A DNA stretch of 64,000 nt from Macrostomum hystrix (taxonomy: Eukaryota > Platyhelminthes > Macrostomidae): positions 8,737,001-8,801,000 of the forward strand of contig CATNEN010000001.1 of NCBI GenBank assembly GCA_950097015.1, read 5' to 3'. This document shows, one piece after another, positions 12,301 to 25,400 of the stretch; the first letter of the stretch is position 1; every line of letters begins with the position of its first letter. The notes below the pieces were generated by a model. It was not told where the DNA came from and ran no database searches. It worked only from the letters and a program-made list of their open reading frames with translations. The position numbers were made by a program, and so were the translations under genes.

Positions 12301-15300
12301 ACTCACAGATCCTCAAATTAGCATCCAAAACACTCACAGATCCTCAAATTAGCATCCAAAACACTCACAGATCCTCAAATTAGCATCCAAAACGCTCACA
12401 GATCCTCAAATTAGCATCCAAAACACTCACAGATCCTCAAATTAGCATCCAAAACACTCACAGATCCTCAAATTAGCATCCAAAACACTCACAGATCCTC
12501 AAATTAGCATCCAAAACACTCACAGATCCTCAAATTAGCATCCAAAACACTCACAGGTCCTCAAATTAGCATCCAAAACACTCACAGATCCTCAAATTAG
12601 CATCCAAAACACTCACAGATCCTCAAATTAGCATCCAAAACACTCACAGATCCTCAAATTAGCATCCAAAACACTCACAGGTCCTCAAATTAGCATCCAA
12701 AACACACAGATCCTCAAATTAGCATCCAAAACACTCACAGGTCCTCAAATTAGCATCCAAAACACTCACAGATCCTCAAATTAGCATCAAAAACACTCAC
12801 AGATCCTCAAATTAGCATCCAAAACACTCAAAGATCCTCAAATTAGCATCCAAAACACTCACAGATCCTCAAATTAGCATCCAAAACACTCACAGGTCCT
12901 CAAATTAGCATCCAAAACACTCACAGGTCCTCAAATTAGCATCCAAAACACTCACAGATCCTCAAATTAGCATCCAAAACACTCACAGATCCTCAAATTA
13001 GCATCCAAAACACTCACAGATCCTCAAATTAGCATCCAAAACACTCACAGATCCTCAAATTAGCATCCAAAACACACAGATCCTCAAATTAGCATCCAAA
13101 ACACTCACAGATCCTCAAATTAGCATCCAAAACACTCACAGGTCCTCAAATTAGCATCAAAAACACTCACAGATCCTCAAATTAGCATCCAAAACACTCA
13201 AAGATCCTCAAATTAGCATCCAAAACACTCACAGATCCTCAAATTAGCATCCAAAACACTCACAGATCCTCAAATTAGCATCCAAAACACTCACAGATCC
13301 TCAAATTAGCATCCAAAACACTCACAGATCCTCAAATTAGCATCCAAAACACTCACAGGTCCTCAAATTAGCATCCAAAACACTCACAGATCCTCAAATT
13401 AGCATCCAAAACACTCACAGATCCTCAAATTAGCATCCAAAACACTCACAGATCCTCAAATTAGCATCCAAAACACTCACAGATCCTCAAATTAGCATCC
13501 AAAACACTCACAGGTCCTCAAATTAGCATCCAAAACACTCACAGATCCTCAAATTAGCATCCAAAACACTCACAGATCCTCAAATTAGCATCCAAAACAC
13601 TCACAGATCCTCAAATTAGCATCCAAAACACTCACAGGTCCTCAAATTAGCATCCAAAACACTCACAGGTCCTCAAATTAGCATCCAAAACACACAGATC
13701 CTCAAATTAGCATCCAAAACACTCACAGATCCTCAAATTAGCATCCAAAACACTCACAGATCCTCAAATTAGCATCCAAAACACTCACAGGTCCTCAAAT
13801 TAGCATCCAAAACACTCACAGGTCCTCAAATTAGCATCCAAAACACACAGATCCTCAAATTAGCATCCAAAACACTCACAGATCCTCAAATTAGCATCCA
13901 AAACACTCACAGATCCTCAAATTAGCATCCAAAACACTCACAGGTCCTCAAATTAGCATCCAAAACACTCACAGATCCTCAAATTAGCATCAAAAACACT
14001 CACAGATCCTCAAATTAGCATCCAAAACACTCAAAGATCCTCAAATTAGCATCCAAAACACTCACAGATCCTCAAATTAGCATCAAAAACACTCACAGAT
14101 CCTCAAATTAGGATCCAAAACACTCACAGATCCTCAAATTAGCATCCAAAACACTCACAGATCCTCAAATTAGGATCCAAAACACTCAAAGATCCTGAAG
14201 TTTGAATTCAGTACATTAAAAGATCTTCAAACATTCCGAAAGTATCGGAAAATTCCAAGAAAATCAGATGATCCGTTCAGCTTTCGAAAATCCCATTACC
14301 CGAAATCCAATCCATTCACAGATACGGCGTCGGCCTAGTCGCAGTGAAATCCTGCGGCCCGAACTCGCAGATTCAGCTTAACCCTGGCCCGCGTCACGTG
14401 ATGCAGGCCTCGGACACCTGCTACTACATGAGCATCACCAAGGAGGAGAACACGGCCTTCGTGGAGACGCCGATAATTCCGGAAAGAGGCATCGATCGGG
14501 TGCCAAGCTTGCGGGAACCGGTGAAGAGGACGCACCGCAAACTGTCAAAGCTAATGTCAGGTAAATAGGAAACTTATGCGCAAACGACTCACTTAAACAG
14601 TTATTTTGTGTGCTTCTCACTTTACCTACAATTTATTACTGCTTCACCTAGCCGCAATTGGCTTTTGAACCTTTGGTCTAAGCGCGATAGTGGTAGACTT
14701 TTATATCACCCACCCCGTCCTCCACTCTCTTACCCCCAGAACACCCACCCCGTCCTCCACTCTCTTACCATCAGAACACACACCCCATCCTCCACTCTCT
14801 GCCCCCAGAACATCCACCCCGTCCTCCACTCTCTTACCATCAGAACACACACCCCATCCTCCACTCTCTTGCCCTCAGAACACCCACCCCGTCCTCCACT
14901 CTCTTACCATCAGAACATCCACCTCACCCTCCACTCTCTTTCCCTCAGAACACCACCCCACCTCCACCCTCTAACCCTCAGCAAAATTACCCAATTCTTC
15001 ATACTCTCAACCCAAAAGCCCACGCCATTCCCGGTTTCTCTTTCTTAGAATTCACAAAGCAGCAAACCGTTTTGATTTGCTAAACCTATAGAATCTTTTG
15101 TTAGTGTTATTTAAAATATCTTATCTAACGTGTAATTTTGAAATGATGATATTCCTATGTTCCAGCACCACCGGAGATTCGCAAATACAGAGGCGAAGAT
15201 AAGACATCGTCAATTTTTCTAGGAAATACAGCTACAGCTACTGTCAGTAGTAGGTCTTGTATTGTATTGAAAATAAACCCATTTAGCAACGAATTAACAC

Positions 15301-16413
15301 AAAGAATTAAAATGGATTTTAAAAGCACTGGAAAATTGCGAGCTAGTAGTATCAATTTCTTTTTGTTTCAACTGTGAAATTTAATGATTTTCTGGTTAAA
15401 ATTTTTATTAAACTCAACTGCGCATGACTGTAGTAACATTATTCGTGTGTAAAATATTTTTTCTTTGCTGGAGATACTACTACAAGTAGCTGTGTTGTTT
15501 AACTAACGTCTTTTTACGAGCATGTGGTAGTTTCGCTACAAATACGTAGACTAACAAGATGTGCTTTATGCAAGCAGTGTATATGTAAATTACTGAGTGT
15601 CAATTCAAAGTGCATTCATATTTAACATTATTTTCATTTCCTCTCATCTTACCAAACGCTTTCATTTGTCTACCATTGTCTACCAAATCTACCATCTACT
15701 TTATTTCACGGCAGATCTAACTTGTCTTATCAGCTAGTATCTGACTTGTTTTAATCACATCTCATCTCATCTAATCTCATGTCATCTCATCTCGTCTCAT
15801 CTTATCTCATCTCATCTCATCTCATCTTATCTCATCTAATCTAATCTAATCTCATCTCATTTAATCTCATCTCATCTAATCTCATCTCATCTCATTTAAT
15901 CTCCTCTCATCTAATCTCATCTCATCTAATCTCATCTCATCTCATCTCATTTAATCTCATCTCATCTAATCTAATCTTATCTCATCTAATTTAATATAAT
16001 CTTATCTAATCTCATCTCATCTCATCTCATCTCATTTAATCGAATTTAATCTCATCTCATCTTATCTCATCTCATCTCATCTCATCTTAACTAATCTCAT
16101 GTCATCTCTTCTCATCTAATATAATCAAATTTCATCTAATCTAATCAAATCTAATCTCATATAATCTAATCTCATCTCATCTCATCTCATCTCATCATAT
16201 CTCATCGTATCTCATCCCATGTACGGGCGTAATGTAATCTTATCTTATCTTTTCTCATCTAATCTAATCTCACCTAATCTCGTCTCATCTAATCTCACTC
16301 TCATCTCACTTTTATCTCTACGTTTGCATATTTAAATATGCAAATATGCAAAGCTCCATCGAAAAAGATTTCCACACGGATCCTACTATCAAAACCACCT
16401 AGGCAAACAGCAG

Positions 16414-16453
<40 letters not shown>

Positions 16454-19400
16454 TGCAGCCAGAAGCAGGAGGCGCAACTGCATCAGCAGCATCGGCCCCC
16501 TATGTCGCAGCCGCAGCCACTGTGGCCGCCGATTCGTCGGCATCAACCTCGGCCAAGAAGCCATTGTGCAAGTTGACTTCGAACACACTGTTCGTTCCGG
16601 GCACCTCGGCGGCTTCGGCGTCGGCTGAACAAACGTCGCGTCGAGGCTCCATCGTCAGCATCGTCGGCGGCAGCGGCAGCGGCGGCAGGCGACCATCGAT
16701 TGCACCTGTGCCATCCTGCGATCAGGGTAAGCTTTAGTTATATATTTTTCTGACACCCCGACACCCTAGACATTGTTTTGAAGCCATCAAGACCATAGAA
16801 TGTCCTCTGACACCCCAGCATCACATCCGACACCCTAGAATCTTATCTGAGGCCCTAGAATCTTCTTTGACACCTTAAAACCTTTCTAATAACCCAGACT
16901 CTTATCTGACACCCTCGAATCTTATTTGACACCATTGTACGAGCTATATTATCTGACACCCTAGAATCTATCCTGGCACCCTCTTCTCTGACACCCTAGA
17001 ATCTATCCTGGCACCCTCTTCTCTGACACCCTAGAATCTATCCTGGCACCCTCTTCTCTGACACCCTAGAATCTATCCTGACACCCTAGAATCTTATCTT
17101 AAACCCTAGAATCTTATCTTACACCCTAGAATCTTATCCTACACCCTAGAATCTTATCCTACACCCTAGAATCTTATCTTACACCCTAGAATCTTATCCT
17201 ACACCCTAGAATCTTATCTTACACCCTAGAATCTTATCTTACACCCTAGAATCTTCTCTGACACCCTAGAATCTTATCTTACACCCTAGAATCGTATCCT
17301 ACACCCTAGAATCTTATCTTACACCCTAGAATCTTATCTTACACCCTAGAATTTTATCTTACACCCTAGAATCTTATCGTACACCCTAGAATCTTATCTT
17401 ACACCCTAGAATCTTATCCTACACCCTAGAATCTTATCTTACACCCTAGAATCTTATCCTACACCCTAGAATCTTATCTTACACCCTAGAATCTTATCTT
17501 ACACCCTAGAATCTTTTCTTACACCCTAGAATATTATCTTACACCCTAGAATCTTATCTTACACCCTAGAATCTTATCTTACACCCTAGAATCTTTTCTT
17601 ACACCCTAGAATATTATCTTACACCCTAGAATCTTATCTTACACCCTAGAATCTTATCTTACACCCTAGAATTTTCTCAGACAGCCATTAGAGTTATTTT
17701 CTGTCTGCCCCTGGTAATTTCCTAAAATTTAAACAGTACAAGTTTTGTTTTATTTATTTGTCTAAACAGTGCCATGTCCTTTTATTTTTTTTCAGTCTCT
17801 AGTAAGTATACACTTCCAAGTTAGAAAACTATTCGTTTAAAAGCGGTGCCCGTCTCCAAGCTTTGGTAGAAGATCTGTGTAGATTCAATTCGTATGCTTT
17901 CTTGGAAAACCCTGGATTGATTTTTGTTTATCTTTTATTTAAAACCTGATTGAATATTTTTGTACAATCGATGGCTAGTTTCCGCACTATTCTACTATGA
18001 GTAGCAAACTTATAGAGTCATAAGTAGTCGTAAAATTTCACATTAAAGTAGCGCTGATTTTGTTAAAGTATGCTCAGAAAAAGGAAAAAATGTGCTCAAT
18101 CGTTGCGAGTGGATGTTAGGAATACATTTTTTGAAAATCACTTAATTATTTTTTCTATAATTAAAACTACTATTAATGTACAAAAGTGACCCAAAAAACG
18201 GAAATTCTAGTCAATTAATTTTCCCTTTCTTTCAGCTCTGATGAGCACGGCAGAATTCCAAGTGCCAAACGAGGATTCGAATGAGCAAGACGATGGAAGC
18301 ATGCCCGAGTGAGAACTTAGTAGTAGTATTAGAAGCATGTATTATCTCATTTTCATTTACATTACACACATCGATTACGCATACTCCATTAGGGCCTGAT
18401 GTACACAACAGGCTATGTACTGCTTCTGTTCAGTCTATGGACTGGCCTGTGTACTGATGCTGTTCAGTCCATGGACTAGCCTGTGTACTGCTGCTGTTCA
18501 GTCCATGGACTAGCCTGTGTACTGATGCTGTTCAGTCCATGGACTGGCCTGTGTACTGATGCTGTTCAGTCCATGGACTAGCCTGTGTACTGCTGCTGTT
18601 CAGTCCATGGACTAGCCTGTGTACTGATGCTGTTCAGTCCATGGACTGGCCTGTGTACTGATGCTGTTCAGTCCATGGACTAGCCTGTGTACTGATGCTG
18701 TTCAGTCCATGGACTAGCCTGTGTACTGATGCTGTTCAGTCCATGGACTAGCCTGTGTACTGATGCTGTTCAGTCCATGGACTGGACTGTGTACAGTTGC
18801 TTTTCAGTCATATCTACCCGAATTTCTAACCAAAGAAAAATGTTCCACTCCGCTTAAGATTCGAACTCTCGTCCTCACGTTAAGAACTATGAACCATAGG
18901 GCTTAAAAGCTCTCAAAAGATTATTAGAAACTTACTTTAACTTTGCTCCAATATATCCTACTAACAAGCAACTTCGCCAGTAGCAAGATGCGCGCATTCT
19001 ATTGGAATTTTCCGCAGAACACTGAAAGACTTTCCGCCAGTGCTGCCCTACATAGGCAATGCGCCCTGCCTGAGTCACATCTTGCGGCACAAGCGCAGCA
19101 TCTGCTGTCTGAACCTATCAGACCATTGTGAGCACTGCAACTACAGCTGCGCTCGCGACTATAATTGGACCAATCGAGGCATCATCGTGTGCGCAGATTT
19201 CGCTTCTAACGGCTTGTACAATTTCATCCTACCTCTGAGAGCCTATTGGCTGACTAAATCGGCTCTGCAGCCAATTGTGCTGCTCTTGGAGAAACAGCCT
19301 GACCGGTACTTCCTGGAGGCTGTGTCACATTTTCCACTGGTCTACTGGATGATTGGATCCATTGACAAGTGAGGTTTTGGCGACTTTTTGAATACCTTTT

Positions 19401-22400
19401 CAGCATTCGTGTCATTAGTGTGAATATATTGATAGGCTGATAGATTGATAGGTTGAATAGTTTGATAGGCTGATAGAATGATAGGTTGACAGATTGATAG
19501 GTCGATATATTGATAGGTTCACAGATTAATATGTTGATAGATTGATAGGCTGAATAGATTGATAGGTTGAATAGATTGATAGGCTGATAGAATGATAGGT
19601 TGACAGAATGATAGGTCGATATATTGATAGGTTCACAGATTAATATGTTGATAGATTGATAGGCTGAATAGATTGATAGGTTGAATAGATTGATAGGCTG
19701 ATAGAATGATAGGTTGACAGATTGATAGGTCGATATATTGATAGGTTGACAGATTAATATGTTAATAGATTGATAGGCTGAATAGATTGATAGGTTGAAT
19801 AGATTGATAGGCTGATAGAATGATAGGTTGACAGATTGATAGGTCGATATATTGATAGGTTGACAGATTAATACGTTGATAGATTGATTGGCTGATAGAT
19901 TGATAAGACTTCGTATGGCTGCTCAGACTGGGGCACGCCACATCCACCCTCAATTACCCCAGCTAATGCGGGTACCCATTTAACAGCTGGGTGAACTGTA
20001 GCAATGCAGAGTTGAGTGTCTTGCTAAAGGACACAAATTTTTTCGTCGGAGTCGGGAATCGAACCCCCGTTTGTTTAAAACCCCATTAAAACCATCCAGA
20101 GTTAATTGCATTCAAAATGGCTAAAACTGTTAAATCAAGAATCGAACCCTTGACCTTCGATTTATTTTTATTTCACAGCATCGACGACCTGCTCAACGCC
20201 GGTATCCTATACTCAGACAGCGTAGTGATAGTGAACAAGGAGAGCTCAAACTCGGCAGAGGAGAACACGCTGGAGGACTGCAACACCATCATTGCGGTGC
20301 AGACAATCTTTAAACTATTTCCAGGAGCAAACATCATCACGGAGCTCAGCCAGAGTTCGAATATGCGATTCACGCAGTTCAAAGCGGACGACTACTTGCA
20401 GATGTCTATGTCCAAAGTTGAGAAGAAGGAGCGGGAGAGAGGCTCGCACCTGTCCTATATGTTTCGGTTGGGTTTCGCGTCAGGCTCCGTGTTCTCAGCC
20501 TCGATGCTGGACACCCTGCTCTATCAGGCCTTTGTGAAGGACTATTTGATCACTTTTGTGCGACTACTGCTGGGCATCGATCAGGCTAGAGGATCGGGAC
20601 ATCTAACCTGCGTGAGCACTGACATTGGGGATTGAAATTATCGATTTTCTGGCTGTATGTTGTCTGGCTGGTAGATTAGTAGATCACTTGACTGATTGAT
20701 TAGTTGGCTAATCGGTTGATAACTTGATTTATCGGTTGATTCAATGATCGATTGATTTATCGGTTGATTTATCGGGTCATCGTTTGATCTGATAGATAGA
20801 GAAATAACAAATTCAATCGTCATATAATATATAGTCAAGTGATTTTATAGAACTTTTGACATATCAAACGATTGGTTGATGACATTATGAATCAATGACA
20901 TTATGAATCAATGACATTATGAATCAATGACACTATGAATCAATGACATTATGAATCAATGACATTATGAATCAATGACATTATGAATCAATGACACTAT
21001 GAATCAATGACATTATGAATCAATGACATTATGAATCAATGACATTATGAATCAATGACATTATGAATCAATGACATTATGAATCAATGACATTATGAAT
21101 CAATGACACTATGAATCAATGACATTATGAATCAATGACATTATGAATTAATGACACTATGAATCAATGACATTATGAATCAATGACATTATGAATCAAT
21201 GACATTATGAATCAATGACATTATGAATCAATGACATTATGAATCAATGACATTATGAATCAATGATATTATGAATCAATGACATTATGAATCAATGACA
21301 TTATGAATCAATGACATTATGAATCAATGACATTATGAATCAATGACACTATGAATCAATGACACTATGAATCAATGACATTATGAATCAATGACATTAT
21401 GAATCAATGACACTATGAATCAATGACATTATGAATCAATGACATTATGAATCAATGACATTATGAATTAATGACACTATGAATCAATGACATTATGAAT
21501 TAATGACACTATGAATCAATGACATTATGAATCAATGACATTATGAATCAATGACATTATGAATCAATGACACTATGAATCAATGACATCATGAATCAAT
21601 GACATTATGAATCAATGACATTATGAATCAATGACATTATGAATCAATGACATTATGAATCAATGACACTATGAATCAATGACATTATGAATCAATGACA
21701 TTATGAATCAATGACATTATGAATTAATGACACTATGAATCAATGACATTATGAATTAATGACACTATGAATCAATGACATTATGAATCAATGACATTAT
21801 GAATCAATGACATTATGAATCAATGACATTATGAATCAATGACACTATGAATCAATGACACTATGAATCAATGACATTATGAATCAATGACATTATGAAT
21901 CAATGACACTATGAATCAATGACATTATGAATCAATGACACTATGAATCAATGACATTATGAATCAATGACATTATGAATCAATGACATTATGAATCAAT
22001 GACATTATGAATCAATGACATTATGAATCAATGACATTATGAATCAATGACACTATGAATCAATGACATTATGAATCAATGACATTATGAATTAATGACA
22101 CTATGAATCAATGACATTATGAATCAATGACATTATGAATCAATGACATTATGAATCAATGACATTATGAATCAATGACACTATGAATCAATGACATTAT
22201 GAATCAATGACATTATGAATCAATGACATTATGAATTAATGACACTATGAATCAATGACATTATGAATTAATGACACTATGAATCAATGACATTATGAAT
22301 CAATGACATTATGAATCAATGACATTATGAATCAATGACACTATGAATCAATGACATCATGAATCAATGACATTATGAATCAATGACATTATGAATCAAT

Positions 22401-25400
22401 GACATTATGAATCAATGACATTATGAATCAATGACACTATGAATCAATGACATTATGAATCAATGACATTATGAATCAATGACATTATGAATTAATGACA
22501 CTATGAATCAATGACATTATGAATTAATGACACTATGAATCAATGACATTATGAATCAATGACATTATGAATCAATGACATTATGAATCAATGACATTAT
22601 GAATCAATGACACTATGAATCAATGACATTATGAATCAATGACATTATGAATCAATGACACTATGAATCAATGACATTATGAATCAATGACACTATGAAT
22701 CAATGACATTATGAATCAATGACATTATGAATCAATGACATTATGAATCAATGACATTATGAATCAATGACATTATGAATCAATGACATTATGAATTAAT
22801 GACACTATGAATCAATGACATTATGAATTAATGACACTATGAATCAATGACATTATGAATCAATGACATTATGAATCAATGACATTATGAATCAATGACA
22901 TTATGAATCAATGACACTATGAATCAATGACATTATGAATCAATGACATTATGAATCAATGACACTATGAATCAATGACATTATGAATCAATGACACTAT
23001 GAATCAATGACATTATGAATCAATGACATTATGAATCAATGACATTATGAATCAATGACATTATGAATCAATGACATTATGAATCAATGACATTATGAAT
23101 CAATGACATTATGAATCAATGACATTATGAATCAATGACATTATGAATCAATGACATTATGAATCAATGACATTATGAATCAATGACATTATGAATCAAT
23201 GACATTATGAATCAATGACATTATGAATCAATGACATTATGAATCAATGACATTATGAATCAATGACATTATGAATCAATGACATTATGAATCAATGACA
23301 TTATGAATCAATGACATTATGAATGAATGACATTATGAATCAATGACATTATGAATCAATGACACTATGAATCAATGACATTATGAATCAATGACATTAT
23401 GAATCAATGACATTATGAATCAATGACATTATGAATCAATGACATTATGAATCAATGACATTATGAATCAATGACATTATGAATCAATGACATTATGAAT
23501 CAATGACATTATGAATCAATGACATTATGAATCAATGACATTATGAATCAATGACATTATGAATCAATGACACTATGAATCAATGACATTATGAATCAAT
23601 GACATTATGAATCAATGACATTATGAATCAATGACATTATGAATCAATGACATTATGAATCAATGACACTATGAATCAATGACATTATGAATCAATGACA
23701 TTATGAATCAATGACATTGTGAATCAATGACATTATGAATCAATGACATTATGAATCAATGACACTATGAATCAATGACATTATGAATCAATGACATTAT
23801 GAATCAATGACATTATGAATCAATGACATTATGAATCAATGACATTATGAATCAATGACACTATGAATCAATGACATTATGAATCAATGACATTATGAAT
23901 CAATGACATTATGAATTAATGACACTATGAATCAATGACATTATGAATTAATGACAGTATGAATCAATGACATTATGAATCAATGACATTATGAATCAAT
24001 GACATTATGAATCAATGACACTATGAATCAATGACATTATGAATCAATGACATTATGAATCAATGACATTATGAATCAATGACATTATGAATCAATGACA
24101 TTATGAATCAATGACACTATGAATCAATGACATTATGAATCAATGACATTATGAATCAATGACATTATGAATTAAAGACACTATGAATCAATGACATTAT
24201 GAATTAATGACACTATGAATCAATGACATTATGAATCAATGACATTATGAATCAATGACATTATGAATCAATGACATTATGAATCAATGACACTATGAAT
24301 CAATGACATTATGAATCAATGACATTATGAATCAATGACACTATGAATCAATGACATTATGAATCAATGACACTATGAATCAATGACATTATGAATCAAT
24401 GACATTATGAATCAATGACATTATGAATCAATGACATTATGAATCAATGACATTATGAATCAATGACATTATGAATCAATGACATTATGAATCAATGCAT
24501 TACACCCGCAGATGAAGATTACAGGAATAGACATGTGGATTCGAACCTACGGCCGTCTGTACCAGAAACTGTGCGCCAGCACCTGCGAGATTCCAATCGG
24601 GATCTACAAGACTTTCAACAAGACCGCATCTGCCGGAGACGATGACGCTGACGACAAGTCGCACGTGAGTTCGAAATTTTGATCGGTTGATAAATTGATC
24701 TATTGATCTATTGATCTATCAATCCGTCAATCACCAACAACTGCAGATCTCCGTGGATCTTGAAAAGGACCGACCGCCGGATGAGCCGCCGGTGGCCGCC
24801 ACCCCAGCGGAGGCCATGGAGAAGCGCGAAATCTCACACATGATTCGCTACAGAATGGAATATCTGAGAATGGGACACAAGGACTACGAAGAGAATATGC
24901 TGCAGCAGTTGAAAAGAGACTCAGTGTCCTATGTCATCATCAACCCGCCATACGATCAGAAACTAGAACCTGGAGACATTGTGTAAGTAACCCTCTTCTC
25001 ATCTTTCCCGTGTCTCATCTCTCCCGTGTCTCATCTTTCCCGTGTCTCATCTTTCCCGTGTCTCATCTCTCCCGTGTCTCATCTTTCCCGTGTCTCATCT
25101 TTCCCGTGTCTCATCTCTCCCGTGTCTCATCTTTCCCGTGTCTAATCTCTCCCGTGTCTCATCTCTCCCGTGTCTCATCTCTCCCGTGTCTCATCTTTCC
25201 CGTGTCTCATCTCTTCCGTGTCTCATTTCTTCTGTGTCTCATCTCTCCCGTGTCTCATCTCTCCCGTGTCTCATCTCTTCCGTGTCTCATCTCTTCTGTG
25301 TCTCATCTCTCCCGTGTCTCATCTCTCCCGTGTCTCATCTCTTCTGTGTCTCATCTCTCCCGTGTCTTATCTCTCCCGTGTCTCATCTCTTCTGTGTCTC

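Noticed and set aside
12262-14196. CRISPR-like repeat array
   Set aside because: Units are directly adjacent without unique spacers, in an animal intron.
16301-16628. Alanine-rich frames on both strands around the CAG repeat
   Set aside because: Out-of-frame readings of the CAG repeat; the glutamine frame is fixed by both splice junctions and by RRPSIAPV.
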